DNA of 64,000 bases, taken from the NCBI GenBank assembly GCA_035559535.1, contig DATMBG010000002.1, positions 1 through 64,000 of the forward strand. Direction: 5' to 3'. Shown piece by piece: positions 8,010-17,280 of the stretch. The DNA is from Candidatus Limnocylindrales bacterium (GTDB taxonomy: Bacteria; Moduliflexota; Moduliflexia; Moduliflexales; JAUQPW01). Position 1 is the stretch's first letter. Each line of letters begins with the position of its first letter. Below the pieces are notes generated by a model, which ran no database searches, was not told where the DNA came from, and worked only from the letters and a program-made list of their open reading frames with translations. Position numbers and translations under genes: made by a program.

Positions 8010-9704
8010 CTAAAAACATACCCTCGAGGGACATTGTTTTTTCAAAATATGGGCCTCTATCTCTTCTGGAAAGTGTTGGATAACCGAAGTAATGGGATAA
8101 GGCGCAGCCTGGCCCAGACCACAAATGGAAGTTCCTTGCATGGTCTCAGAAAGTTCCCTAATCCAATCCAGATCCTGTTGAGAGCCTTTCCCCCAACGAA
8201 TATCATCCAGAATCTCAACCAATTTTTCAGAACCAATCCGGCAGGGAACACACTTCCCACAGGATTCATTACGGAAGAATTTAATTACGTTTCGGGCCAG
8301 GTCTACCATACAGGTTCCCTCGGCTATGGCAATGACGGCTCCGGATCCCAACATGGATCCAACCCTGGCGAGGGACTGGAAATCTAAGGGGATATCCACC
8401 ATACGGGCCGGAAGGAACCCCGAAGAGGCCCCCCCTGGTGCGAAGGCTTTGAGTTTTTTACCGTTAGAAATTCCTCTACCATAATTAAAGATCAGTTCCG
8501 CTGCCGAAATTCCCAAGGAAACTTCATAAACCCCGGGCCTTTGAACTTCCCCACTTAAAGCCAGAAACTTCAAGCCTGCTGCACCGTTTTTTCCCTGGGT
8601 TTTAAACCACTCTGCACCTTTTAGGAGAATGGCCGGAATAAAGGCAAAAGTCTCTACATTATTAATCAGGGTCGGCTTACCATAAAGTCCATGGGTTCCC
8701 GGAAAAGGAGGTTTGTTGCGAGGTTCGGCCCGCTTCCCTTCCAAAGCCTCCAATAGGGCAGTTTCCTCTCCACAGATATATCCCCCGGCACTCTCAAAGA
8801 TTTCGAGCTCAAAGGAGAAGTCTGAACCTAAAAGGTTGGGTCCTACTATACCTTTAGACCGACAGATTTGAAGAGCTTCCTCCAGAACCTCTTTTTCCCG
8901 ATGATATTCATGGCGAATAAAAATAATGCCCTTCTGCGCACCCACCACCCGTGCCCCGATAAGCATACCTTCTATCACCAGATAAGGAAATTTTTGTAAA
9001 ATTACCCGATCTTTAAAGGTTCCCGGCTCACTTTCATCGGCATTACAAATTACATACTTAGGTTCTCCTGGAGCATTACGGACAATCTCCCACTTGACTC
9101 CCGTGGGAAATCCTGCCCCTCCCATTCCCCGGAGCCCACTGTCCTTAAGCAGAGCAATATAATCCTCGAAAGCACGTTCCTGAACCACTTTTCTTAAGGC
9201 TTCAAAGGATTCCTGGTTTTTTTCAGATCTCGACTGGGTAGCGTAAGGATTTATCTGGAAAGTCTCCTGGGAATAGGCCGATGCAGGGTTTAAATCCACT
9301 TCTTTTAATTCTTCTTGTCCGGTAACCAGAGCTTCTATCCGGGCTTGTAACTCTCCTTTGGTAAGTCCTGAATAAATTCTCTCATTGACGGAAACGGCAA
9401 TGGGGGCATCACATTGTCCCAGGCAAGAAACCTCCTGGATGGAAACCACTTTAAAATTTGTAGCATTAATTGCTTTTTCGATCTGATCTCGTAATCGGGA
9501 AGCGCCTCGAAGGTGGCAGGAGATATCTGTGCAGATTTTAATTTCATGGGAGGTTCGGGGTTTTAACCGAAAATGGGGATAAAAACTGGCAACTCCATAA
9601 ATCTCATAGAGAGGTACCTTCCACTGAACTGCCAATCGACGCAATTCCTCTTCGGGAAGAAAACCATGGCGATCCTGAATCGCTTTGAGTTCCTTGAGGA
9701 TCAT
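8010..9704 (-). CDS. fdsB: NuoE-NuoF fused diaphorase subunit of formate dehydrogenase
   Basis: Passes electrons from the formate dehydrogenase to NAD+. The 564 residues fuse two complex I-like modules. A NuoE-like thioredoxin-fold [2Fe-2S] domain (C58, C63, C94, C98) comes first. A NuoF-like part follows, with the FMN/NADH signature GMGGAGFPTG (193-202), ICGEETALLEALEG, and a [4Fe-4S] site (C482, C485, C488, C528). In FdsGBA systems the two modules are separate genes (fdsG, fdsB); here they are one chain, as in HoxF-type proteins. It precedes fdhA by 92 bases on the same strand, so one operon is likely. Confidence 0.88.
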   Translation of the reverse strand: MILKELKAIQDRHGFLPEEELRRLAVQWKVPLYEIYGVASFYPHFRLKPRTSHEIKICTDISCHLRGASRLRDQIEKAINATNFKVVSIQEVSCLGQCDAPIAVSVNERIYSGLTKGELQARIEALVTGQEELKEVDLNPASAYSQETFQINPYATQSRSEKNQESFEALRKVVQERAFEDYIALLKDSGLRGMGGAGFPTGVKWEIVRNAPGEPKYVICNADESEPGTFKDRVILQKFPYLVIEGMLIGARVVGAQKGIIFIRHEYHREKEVLEEALQICRSKGIVGPNLLGSDFSFELEIFESAGGYICGEETALLEALEGKRAEPRNKPPFPGTHGLYGKPTLINNVETFAFIPAILLKGAEWFKTQGKNGAAGLKFLALSGEVQRPGVYEVSLGISAAELIFNYGRGISNGKKLKAFAPGGASSGFLPARMVDIPLDFQSLARVGSMLGSGAVIAIAEGTCMVDLARNVIKFFRNESCGKCVPCRIGSEKLVEILDDIRWGKGSQQDLDWIRELSETMQGTSICGLGQAAPYPITSVIQHFPEEIEAHILKKQCPSRVCF

Positions 9705-10089
9705 ATTTTTCCACCAACTTTCCTTTAAAATAAAATATACCCGGCTACGAATTTACTTGACAAGCTTTATTTAAGGTTCAGAATCAACGGTACCAATTTT
9801 TTCGGGACCAACCATTTATCCAGATTACTTTTTCAATTTTAAGAAAATAAGAAAGAAATTTCAGGCTAAACAGGTATAAAAATTTATCCGTATCCCTTAG
9901 GAAAAAAGGATACAAGGGTACGGAATACCTGTCTCCGTACCCTTTGAGAGGTTATAGATGAAGAGAAGATTCAGACTCCGTACCCACTCCTGGAGTTAAA
10001 CCTAAGATTAGCTCGTTACTTCTATCCTGTCAAGGCGAAACTCCTATCGTAACGAGTTTAGTAAACGATAGATATTAAAATCTATGATC

Positions 10090-10158
10090 AGCGAATACGT
10101 TCCTAATTCATAGGAAAGTTTCTGTGTCAGTGGAAAGGGAATTGTGAACGTATTCGCT
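10090..10158. repeat. 13-bp inverted repeat
   Basis: Arms AGCGAATACGTTC and GAACGTATTCGCT match perfectly across a 43-base spacer. They lie in the hairpin-rich region upstream of fdsB. Function unknown. Confidence 0.6.
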
Positions 10159-10292
10159 ATCTATTTGGATATTTTTTCTTCTTAAAAGGTTTAAAATAAA
10201 AGGCGAAAATTTCTTTCCAATTGAAATTAAGTATTCCTTTTGGGTATTTTTAAAAACATGTTGGGGAAAGTTAATTTTAGGGAGGACTTTAT

Positions 10293-10515
10293 TTAAATAC
10301 CGTCTAAGGATACAAAATCGGTTTTCACGGATACTCCCGGACCGCTAAAGTCTACAAACCATAGCTTACCCTGGGGGTAGTCAATGCGGGTTCAACTCTT
10401 GCTGTAAGCTCTGCAGTCTTACTGCCTTAGTAATCTGAGCATCTGTAATTTCAATAGGTTTAAATCTCTCCCGTCTTTTCAATTGGACCTGCCACAGATC
10501 ATTTAATCCTTTCCG
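10293..10515 (-). pseudogene. Possible frameshifted gene remnant
   Basis: On the minus strand an open frame of 44 codons without a start (from 10515 to a TGA at 10381-10383) reads like protein, with DLWQVQLKRRERF and ITDAQITKAV. Just before its stop, another frame opens and reads DYPQGKLWFVDFSGPGV, ending with TAA at 10293-10295. Together they look like one short gene broken by a frameshift. I do not recognise the family, and chance coding likeness cannot be excluded. Confidence 0.25.
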
Positions 10516-10580
10516 TTATCCCTTAAGGCTGGGAACCATGACAAGGGAGTAGTAACTTGGGGGATATTCTCTCGCCAGAC

Positions 10581-10621
10581 AAAAAAATAGCCTTATTCGG
10601 GTAACCACCCGAAATAAGGCT
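10581..10621 (-). terminator. Rho-independent terminator of the initiator tRNA gene
   Basis: A 13-14 bp stem (AGCCTTAT..CGGG paired with CCCGAAATAAGGCT) with a short loop. On the minus strand it is followed by seven T's, about 75 bases downstream of the tRNA. A T-run also follows on the plus strand, so it could work both ways. Confidence 0.8.
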
Positions 10622-10696
10622 TGTTTTTTCTCTACCTGCCGGTAGGCACAGCAGCAGGCAGATTCTTAAGGGTTACACTCTGAGACGCTAATCGAA

Positions 10697-10770
10697 TTGC
10701 GGGGGTCGGATTTGAACCGACGACCTCTGGGTTATGAGCCCAACGAGCTACCAGACTGCTCCACCCCGCG
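10697..10770 (-). tRNA. Initiator tRNA-fMet (CAT)
   Basis: A 74-base cloverleaf on the minus strand. The anticodon is CAT with three G-C pairs at the base of the anticodon stem (GGG...CCC). The first acceptor pair is a C1-A72 mismatch. Both are hallmarks of bacterial initiator tRNA rather than elongator Met. CCA is not encoded. Confidence 0.93.
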
Positions 10771-10824
10771 TTTATAAATTACATTCTGACTTATGAGATT
10801 GTCAAGCCCGTTTATGGAAATAGT

Positions 10825-12045
10825 TTAAACGGTAACTCCCATATCTTCTAATACTGCCTTAATTTTAGATCCTATTTCAGGTACCAGTTTCTCCGGCACT
10901 GCACTGATAGAAATCCGGACATAATTCTTCAGTTCTTCCTCGAACTGAAGGGCGAAATACACCCCTGGGATGTAATGTAAAGAATAACCACCAACCTCTG
11001 GATCCCACATTCTTTTGGCAAACTCGGTTTCAAAAGAGGTATCGATACCTTCCGGAAACTCCATCCAGGCATAAAAGGTATGATCCCTGTCCCATTTAAC
11101 CCCATAGGCGTGTAAAGGTTGAAGGCTGTCCATTAAGAGCCGGTGTTTGGTCAGATAAAGTTGTGTACATTGTTCCATGAGTTTGGCTAGGGATCTTTTA
11201 GACAGATACAAACTGAAGATTCCGTGTCCGGCGTTTCTTGCACAGAGACCTCCGGCCTCAGATTTAATGAAATACTTCTTGATCTGATCTTCCGAAGCTA
11301 AGGCAAATCCTATTCCAAGTCCAGGGGCCGATACCGTCTTAGAGAAAGTTCCTGCATAAATGATTCGGTTCAAAAGATCTTTACCTGCTGCCTGAATAAC
11401 CAAGAGTCTGAGTCCCTCTGGATTAAAGGGATAGGCATCATCTAAGAGTAAAGTGACATTTTTATGAGTATCCAGGGCATTCAAGATTTCATGAACTTTA
11501 CCCTTAACCGGAATCGATACAGGATTCTCATTAACGACCAGCAGTATTTTTTGTTTTCCGGCCATCTCGGACATTTCTTTTATAATATCCTCTAAACCCT
11601 TGTTCTTTCCCAGAACCGATCTCACATTCCGTTTTATGTGTTTCTGATTGAGGATATGGGTCTGTCCGTAGTAATAGGGTTCAAAAATGCCGATGAGCCC
11701 ATCCTCCTGCCAGGTAATGGCCATAGTTTCATCCAGGATCTGTTGAGAGCCCCTGTCGGAGACATAAAGCCGATAATTTTTAATTCCTTCCCTACCCAAA
11801 ATAGAGGCCAGATACTCCAAAATCTGATCTTCTAAGCCGGTTCCCTGGTGATAATTCAGATTTACGGCTTTTAACCATTCCTCCGGTGTTACTTCTTGTT
11901 GGAGGGTTTGAAGCAAATCTAGAGAAAGTGTACGAACCAATTCCTGATCTGGGGTGCCGGCAGCACTGTTAATACACTTATCTCCGTACTTGATACTTAA
12001 TTCCAAGCGCTTTTGTATAACCGTTCTAAAATCTTTCTGTGCCAT
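10825..12045 (-). CDS. PLP-dependent aminotransferase-like protein, fold type I
   Basis: A 406-residue class I/II aminotransferase-like enzyme. The expected PLP lysine is K236 in AGTFSKTVSAPG, preceded by the cofactor-binding LDDAYPF (about 201-207); the C-terminal domain has YVRISIS. The large domain lacks the usual GGxxxG motif in its standard form and instead has DRGSQQ near residue 97. The substrate cannot be told; transaminase, lyase or decarboxylase chemistry is possible. It sits alone upstream of the initiator tRNA on the same strand. Confidence 0.7.
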   Translation of the reverse strand: MAQKDFRTVIQKRLELSIKYGDKCINSAAGTPDQELVRTLSLDLLQTLQQEVTPEEWLKAVNLNYHQGTGLEDQILEYLASILGREGIKNYRLYVSDRGSQQILDETMAITWQEDGLIGIFEPYYYGQTHILNQKHIKRNVRSVLGKNKGLEDIIKEMSEMAGKQKILLVVNENPVSIPVKGKVHEILNALDTHKNVTLLLDDAYPFNPEGLRLLVIQAAGKDLLNRIIYAGTFSKTVSAPGLGIGFALASEDQIKKYFIKSEAGGLCARNAGHGIFSLYLSKRSLAKLMEQCTQLYLTKHRLLMDSLQPLHAYGVKWDRDHTFYAWMEFPEGIDTSFETEFAKRMWDPEVGGYSLHYIPGVYFALQFEEELKNYVRISISAVPEKLVPEIGSKIKAVLEDMGVTV

Positions 12046-12316
12046 TTTTTCAACCTCAGGTAAGAATTTGAATCAGATCTGGTATGGGTTTTAATTTAAA
12101 TTTTTGAATTTAAATTTGCAACCGGGAAAAATAACCCCGGCATGAAAAGATATTGACGTAGAAACCCGGTTTAGATAAATTGGCTTTCAGGGAAGACCCG
12201 GAATCATTCTTATCTTATAATTTTTCCCTATAGAAACCCCTTGCAAGGGATTTTGGCCATTCGGGGCCAATCATAAAACTCAACATGTTTATTTCCGGCA
12301 ACCCAGGAGGTAACCC

Positions 12317-13309
12317 ATGCAGATTCCAATGATCCGGAGAGTCATAGGGATTTTTATCGTAATCTTATGGATTCCCCTAGTCTATGCCGGAGAGGTGGAT
12401 GATCTCATAAGGGATCTCAAATCACCGGAGGTATCCACCCGCTTGAAAGCCATCGACAAATTGGGATCGTTAAAAAATCCTGTAGCTATTGAACCTCTTG
12501 TTGTAGCTTTAAAAGATCCCAATGCAGATGTTCGAGCCGATGCAGCTGCAACCCTGGGTCTTTTTAAAGATCCTCGGGTTGTAGAACCTCTTTTGGAAGC
12601 TTTAAAAGATGAAAGTGCCCAGGTTCGGGAGCATGCGATTTCTTCTCTGGCAACTCTACGGGATCCCAGGGCTGTAGAACCTCTCATAAGGACTTTACAA
12701 GATACCGATCCCAAGGTTCAGTGGCAAGCGGTAGAAGCTTTAGGCATGATGGGAGAAATAGCCATTCCACCGCTTATAAATATCTTAAAAAACAGACAGT
12801 CCAAAGTACGAGATCATGCCATTTCAGCTTTAGGAACCATCAAAACTCCAGCAGTGGAACCACTTCTGGCTCTTCTTCAAGATAAAGAGGCTTTTACGCG
12901 AAGCGGAGCGGCCGCAGCACTGGGACTTATTAAGGACCCTCGGGCGATAGAGCCCCTGGTTGCAGCGTTAAATGATAAAGATCCTGAAGTCAGAACCCAG
13001 GTCGCCTCTGCCCTGACGGCGATAGGGAGTCCCGCAGTGGAATCCCTTGTCAAGGGCTTGCAGGCTGCCGACCCGGGAGCAAGAGAAAGTGCTGCTTTAG
13101 TTCTAGGGATGATCCAGGATCGTCGGGCTACAGAGCCTCTTATTCTAACCCTGAAGGACCCCGAGCGGGAAGTCAGGGCCAGAGCAGCCTGGGCTTTAGG
13201 GAGGATGGGAGACAAACGGGGAATCAAACCCTTACAAGAACTCTTAGGAGGTGAAACCGACGAATATGTGAAAGCTATTGTACAGGAGGCCCTTAAACAA
13301 CTTCAGTAA
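12317..13309 (+). CDS. Exported HEAT-repeat (PBS-lyase type) protein
   Basis: 330 residues. A signal peptide (about 1-24, cleavage near VYAG) is followed by roughly nine to ten HEAT repeats of about 31 residues, each of the form EPLxxALKDxxxxVRxxAAxALG. Such solenoids bind proteins; this one should be periplasmic or outer-membrane associated. The start is firm: AGGAGGTAA lies seven bases before the ATG. The cupredoxin gene follows about 105 bases later on the same strand, so they may be cotranscribed. No catalytic motif is seen. Confidence 0.8.
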   Translation: MQIPMIRRVIGIFIVILWIPLVYAGEVDDLIRDLKSPEVSTRLKAIDKLGSLKNPVAIEPLVVALKDPNADVRADAAATLGLFKDPRVVEPLLEALKDESAQVREHAISSLATLRDPRAVEPLIRTLQDTDPKVQWQAVEALGMMGEIAIPPLINILKNRQSKVRDHAISALGTIKTPAVEPLLALLQDKEAFTRSGAAAALGLIKDPRAIEPLVAALNDKDPEVRTQVASALTAIGSPAVESLVKGLQAADPGARESAALVLGMIQDRRATEPLILTLKDPEREVRARAAWALGRMGDKRGIKPLQELLGGETDEYVKAIVQEALKQLQ

Positions 13310-13414
13310 GCGGATAGGCAGGTATTTTCACACAGGCTAAGGTTTTAGTTTTGGGCTTAGGGTGAAAGAGAGTCGTCCAAAAACTAAGACTTGTGCCCTT
13401 GGGTAAGGTTTCTT

Positions 13415-13813
13415 ATGAAATGGACCGTTTTTCTTCTAACGGCAGGATTACTTTTAATACCTCTGAATTCTTTACGAGCTCAGCAAACCGAGGGTAAAGG
13501 GGAACAGAAGGAGACAGAAAATACGGCTTCAAATGGTCCGGTTGTTCATGAAGTATCCATACTCCATATTTTTGTTCCCCAGGTTCTGGTTATCCATGTA
13601 GGAGACAGTGTCAGATGGGTCAATAAGCATGGAATTGAACATAGTGCAAAGAGCCTTGCTAAGAATAAGGAAGGTCTATCGGTATTTTTTACCGGTCAAT
13701 TAATGCCTCCCAATTCCTATGTTTTTCAGTTCAACGAACCGGGGACTTACGACTATGTTTGCGGGTTACATCCTGCCATGACCGGAACAATTATCGTTAA
13801 ACCCAAGCCATGA
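13415..13813 (+). CDS. Exported blue-copper (plastocyanin-like) protein
   Basis: 132 residues from ATG 13415 with a signal peptide (about 1-22, ending LRAQ), a charged linker, and a cupredoxin domain. Type 1 copper ligands are visible: H76 in GIEHSA, then C116, H119 and M122 in YVCGLHPAM. It should be a small periplasmic electron carrier. The frame is open from TTG 13391, but ATG 13415 has TAAGGT at good distance and gives a normal signal peptide. The redox partner is unknown. Confidence 0.82.
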   Translation: MKWTVFLLTAGLLLIPLNSLRAQQTEGKGEQKETENTASNGPVVHEVSILHIFVPQVLVIHVGDSVRWVNKHGIEHSAKSLAKNKEGLSVFFTGQLMPPNSYVFQFNEPGTYDYVCGLHPAMTGTIIVKPKP

Positions 13814-13899
13814 GAAGGCAAAGGGCCAGAGGTAGCGAGCAGAAATCGGTGGAGAGTGATCCCTGGTCTATCGTCTGCTGTTCGCTACCTATGGAGAGT

Positions 13900-14760
13900 T
13901 CATGGGGCCAGGCTTATGAGAATGGCGCCTAACCAGATAATCAAAGCACCCAGGAGCCTGGTTTTCCCATATTTTTCCTTCAAGATCAGGCTTCCCAACA
14001 AAACCCCAAAAACAATACTGATTTGTCGTAGCGCGATGACATAACTAACTTTCCCAATTCGCAGGGCAAAGAGGATGAGTAAATAGCTTAGGGTCATAAA
14101 AACCCCAACCAGGAGGATAGATTTTTTATTTTGCTGCCAGGTTTTGGAAAGGGAATTTCCCCGATGGAAGAAGAGGAGATAGAGTCCTAGCCCGAACCAG
14201 GTAACGGCAAATTCCAGATATATGTAAGGAAGGGGATGCATGTAGCTCACCCCTACTTTATCCACAACCGAGTAACCCGAAGAGGCCAGGGCGGTAAAAA
14301 GTGCCAAACCGATGGGTTGACTTTTTAACTCCGGAGAGAGCAGAGAGGTTCCCCACCTTAGAGAGACCACGAATACGCCCAAAATTACCGTTAAGATTCC
14401 TATTAAGCCTGTCCAGGAGATGTGTTCTTTTAGAAAAATAGTTGCCCAGATAGGAACAAAGATAGGGGCCGATCGAGCCAGGGGATAAACCAGAGAAAGG
14501 TCTCCCCTGGCATAGGCTTTACTCAAGCCGAGAAAGTAGGCCACCTCAAAGGTACCCCCAAAGAAAATGAACCTTCCAGCGGGTGAAAGGAGCTCCTTTT
14601 TAGAGAGGAAAGCCAGACTCAAAGGGGCATAAACAAGCAGTGAGACCCCAAAAGCCCACCATAAGAAAGGAACACCCTCTTCAACTTTTTTTGTAAGTAA
14701 ATTCCAAAAGGCATGGATAAACGAAGAACCGACAACCAGTAGAATAGCCCAGAATTCCAT
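13900..14760 (-). CDS. DMT/EamA-family transporter
   Basis: About 286 residues from the internal ATG (MEFWAILLVV), with roughly ten hydrophobic helices in two EamA halves. Conserved bits include SxxHAFWNLL in helix 1, LSLVYPLARSAPIFV after helix 4, and LKE repeated at the ends of both halves. It probably moves a small metabolite across the inner membrane. The frame stays open 23 codons upstream through G-rich repeat-like DNA; I take that part as non-coding because it gives no membrane or signal segment. Confidence 0.75.
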   Translation of the reverse strand: MEFWAILLVVGSSFIHAFWNLLTKKVEEGVPFLWWAFGVSLLVYAPLSLAFLSKKELLSPAGRFIFFGGTFEVAYFLGLSKAYARGDLSLVYPLARSAPIFVPIWATIFLKEHISWTGLIGILTVILGVFVVSLRWGTSLLSPELKSQPIGLALFTALASSGYSVVDKVGVSYMHPLPYIYLEFAVTWFGLGLYLLFFHRGNSLSKTWQQNKKSILLVGVFMTLSYLLILFALRIGKVSYVIALRQISIVFGVLLGSLILKEKYGKTRLLGALIIWLGAILISLAP

Positions 14761-14841
14761 CTGTACAGGGTGGGGTAATCCCCACCAATATCTCCACCCT
14801 TGTCTTTGTTTTGGGGGGCCAAACCTCACCCCACCAGCAAT

Positions 14842-15123
14842 TTATAACTCTTGTCTTTTAGGGGTCAGAGGAGGCGGTGCAAGCGGATCCGGGGAACGCT
14901 TGACCGGTTCTAAGTCCAGATGTCTTAAATCCTTGTCGGAATATCTGGCAAATTTAGCTGCTGTTGGGCTGGAAAAATTTTTTGTATTAATTCCAGGAGC
15001 CGAAATCAGCCTTTGAACCGATCCCTGACACCGGGGGCATGTGGAAAGAGGTTCGTCTTTCATACTTTGGCGGACTTCAAAAAAATATCCACATTGATTA
15101 CATTTATATTCATAGAACGGCAT
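14842..15123 (-). CDS. FmdB-family zinc-ribbon protein
   Basis: 93 residues. It starts MPFYEYKCNQCG, the FmdB-type start, with a second pair in CPRCQG, giving a four-cysteine zinc ribbon (C8, C11 and the CPRC pair). The tail is basic and proline-rich (PDPLAPPPLTP). The family was first linked to formylmethanofuran dehydrogenase and amide-use operons as a putative regulator, but its true role is unknown. It lies 81 bases upstream of the transporter on the same strand. Confidence 0.85.
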   Translation of the reverse strand: MPFYEYKCNQCGYFFEVRQSMKDEPLSTCPRCQGSVQRLISAPGINTKNFSSPTAAKFARYSDKDLRHLDLEPVKRSPDPLAPPPLTPKRQEL

Positions 15124-15143
15124 AATAAATTCCTCGATAAGGG

Positions 15144-15200
15144 GTAGTAACGATTTTAATCCGTTCCCCTTTGAGGAGGGGAGATTAAAATCGTTACTAC
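15144..15200. repeat. 57-bp two-tier inverted repeat
   Basis: Perfect 18-bp outer arms beginning GTAGTAACGATTTTAAT, and inner 6-bp arms TCCCCT/AGGGGA around a 6-base loop. It lies between two minus-strand genes. The very regular outer arms look like a small mobile palindromic element. There is no T-run, so it is not a standard terminator. Confidence 0.75.
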
Positions 15201-15228
15201 GAATCTGCTTACTTCTCCTTCTGGATGA

Positions 15229-16533
15229 TTAAGCTTCCCGCAGTTTAATCTCTTTCCTCTTTTCTTCGATATTAATGCCGAAGAGTTTAGCGTGGTTTTC
15301 ACCTAAGATTTTCCGTTTAATCTCATCGGTCAGTTTGGGATAACCATAGCCTTCGGCCAGTTGATCTGGAATCTGGAATTTTCGGAAAGCTTCAATTTGC
15401 CACTGGGCTTTTCCCCAGAGTGGGCTGTCAGTACCCCACAAGACCCGGTCGGCTCCCAGATCTCGAATCAAAGTTCCCAGAATATGGGCACATTCAACAG
15501 GACGATTGGTAACGGTAGCCGCAAAGGTCGAGCCGAGTTCGCACCAGAGGTTATTTCTCTGGGGTTTAAAGGCTTTAAGGGCGGCTAATTCATGATGATA
15601 GGGCCAGCCAGAATGGAAGGCAACCCAGTTGATATCCAGGAAGTCATCGGCCACTCGATCCAGATCTTCGGCATGGGAATAGCGGGCCATAAACTGACCA
15701 AAGGGGATTCCTTTATGGCATCCTATAACCTTAATTCCTTCTTTTTGACACTTCTCCCAAAGGGGATAGGCCCTGTCGTCATCAAACCACCAGCCTTTTT
15801 TCGGGGTGCTATCAAAGGTATACAATTTTAGTCCGGATATCTTCAGATCCTTAATAAAGTGATCGAGTCTTTCCAGGGTTTCATTTATACCCTGATTAAT
15901 GGTAAGTCCACCGCCTAAAAGGATGGTTCGATTTGGCCAACGATTCCGGGCTTCGGCCACCTCTTCAATGGGGTTCATGTCCATACCACCATAATCCTCT
16001 TTGAATCCAAACATATTAACGATGGCCATGGCGGTATCACTTTCCTTATAGATCAACCGCCCAAAACCGTCTACATCCATATCCCTCAACCCATTAGGTA
16101 GCCCCATAGATTTTCCCAGGTCATCCAACAATTTAACGAACCACATCCCTCTTTCTGTGGTATTTTCTTTGGTAAATCCGGCCTTCCGCCATCCCACGTG
16201 GGTGTGCATGTCTATAATGAATTCATTACCCGTGGAATATTCCATGGCAGCAGCTTCGTCGATAGCTTCGGCCTCGCTAACCTCAAAAAACTTCATCCCA
16301 CTCACTTTATTAACCGCCAACATGGCCGCAGCAAAGCCACTTGCAGTTTTTAGAAAAGATCTTCGATCCAACCGTCGCTTTTTAGCATACTCATCAATAA
16401 TCCCCTTAATCCGTTCTCCTAAACTCCCAAAAGTAAAAAAGGCAGCCCCTTGTTCGTGATGGGTTCTAAACTCAAACCCGGGATTTTCTTCGAGTTTTAC
16501 ATTACGAAAATGTTTTATAAAATCAAATTCCAT
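15229..16533 (-). CDS. Amidohydrolase-family protein with internal Tat signal
   Basis: 434 residues. A twin-arginine motif RRSFLK (57-62) and a hydrophobic stretch (66-75) follow an unusually long N-terminal extension of about 55 residues. The ACMSD-type amidohydrolase-2 barrel then begins with DMHTH (108-112), and later shows CHKG, FHSG and WGTDSP metal-site blocks, ending KILGENHAKLFGI. It should be a metal-dependent hydrolase or decarboxylase folded in the cytoplasm and exported or anchored by Tat. The start is supported by AAGGAGGT. The substrate is unknown. Confidence 0.8.
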   Translation of the reverse strand: MEFDFIKHFRNVKLEENPGFEFRTHHEQGAAFFTFGSLGERIKGIIDEYAKKRRLDRRSFLKTASGFAAAMLAVNKVSGMKFFEVSEAEAIDEAAAMEYSTGNEFIIDMHTHVGWRKAGFTKENTTERGMWFVKLLDDLGKSMGLPNGLRDMDVDGFGRLIYKESDTAMAIVNMFGFKEDYGGMDMNPIEEVAEARNRWPNRTILLGGGLTINQGINETLERLDHFIKDLKISGLKLYTFDSTPKKGWWFDDDRAYPLWEKCQKEGIKVIGCHKGIPFGQFMARYSHAEDLDRVADDFLDINWVAFHSGWPYHHELAALKAFKPQRNNLWCELGSTFAATVTNRPVECAHILGTLIRDLGADRVLWGTDSPLWGKAQWQIEAFRKFQIPDQLAEGYGYPKLTDEIKRKILGENHAKLFGINIEEKRKEIKLREA

Positions 16534-16794
16534 AATGGATACCTCCTTGGATTAAAGGTCCTGAGGATGAAGCTAAACCACAACAAGGGCTTTTAGTTAG
16601 AAAGAGGTATAGCATCGAATTTATCGACAAAATATGTAAAAACCCCCTTTGGATATTGTTGGAAAAGAACATCCTTCAGGTAATTTGAGTTTCCCTAAAA
16701 ATGTCAGGTATCACAGAATTTCTAAAACTTTGAGAAATTCTGATAGCCGAAATGCTAACTGGGAGTTTATTTTTTTGTCAATAAAAATCTAATT

Positions 16795-17280
16795 TTAAAC
16801 GTTTAATTCCTGGGATGGGGCTCTAGAAAGATATTTGATCATAACCAATTGGTTATATTTAGACCCTCCTGTGGCAGGGATATACAAAACTTGATCCATC
16901 AGACTGGTTATGATGAAAATTCCAAATCCTATTTCAGATAAGGAGGCGGGCCGGAAGGTGTAATTCAAGAGAGCGCCACGGGCCTGTGAAAGTATCTTCA
17001 TTTTTTCAAAGTCAAATCCTTTTCCGCAATCAAAGATCTGAACCTCAAATTTCTGAGCTTCTAAAGTTAACTGGATAATAATTTCCAATTCCGGGCGATT
17101 CAGATGGGCATGTTTTACAGCATTAGAAAATGCTTCAAAGGTGGCTATTTTAACCTGGTTTAAAGGAAAATTTTTTCCCCCAGAAATCTTATCATACTCC
17201 CCTTTTAGATAATCTAAAGCCTTCTCAATGGATTCCAGAGATTCTAACCTGCTTGGAATTTTAAGTTTAATAGTCTTCAT
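16795..17280 (-). CDS. RsbW-like ATP-binding protein (anti-sigma kinase type)
   Basis: 161 residues forming one HATPase_c_2 (GHKL) domain: N-box EAFSNAVKHAH, G1-box FDCGKGFDF, and a short G2 region SEIGFGIFII. Such proteins are serine kinases of anti-sigma-antagonist partner switches, or ATP-binding modules of them. No anti-sigma factor antagonist or phosphatase is adjacent, so the partner must be elsewhere. Signalling genes follow on the same strand upstream, but 1.2 kb away. Confidence 0.75.
   Translation of the reverse strand: MKTIKLKIPSRLESLESIEKALDYLKGEYDKISGGKNFPLNQVKIATFEAFSNAVKHAHLNRPELEIIIQLTLEAQKFEVQIFDCGKGFDFEKMKILSQARGALLNYTFRPASLSEIGFGIFIITSLMDQVLYIPATGGSKYNQLVMIKYLSRAPSQELNV

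Larger units (their letters stand above)
9705..10696. other. Gene-poor, hairpin-rich region
   Basis: About 1 kb without a credible intact gene. It holds several inverted repeats: a GGTACGGA/TCCGTACC pair near 9920-9945, CTCGTTAC/GTAACGAG near 10011-10056, and a perfect 13-bp pair at 10090-10102/10146-10158. A possible broken coding remnant (10293-10515) and a terminator (10589-10621) follow. Confidence 0.6.
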
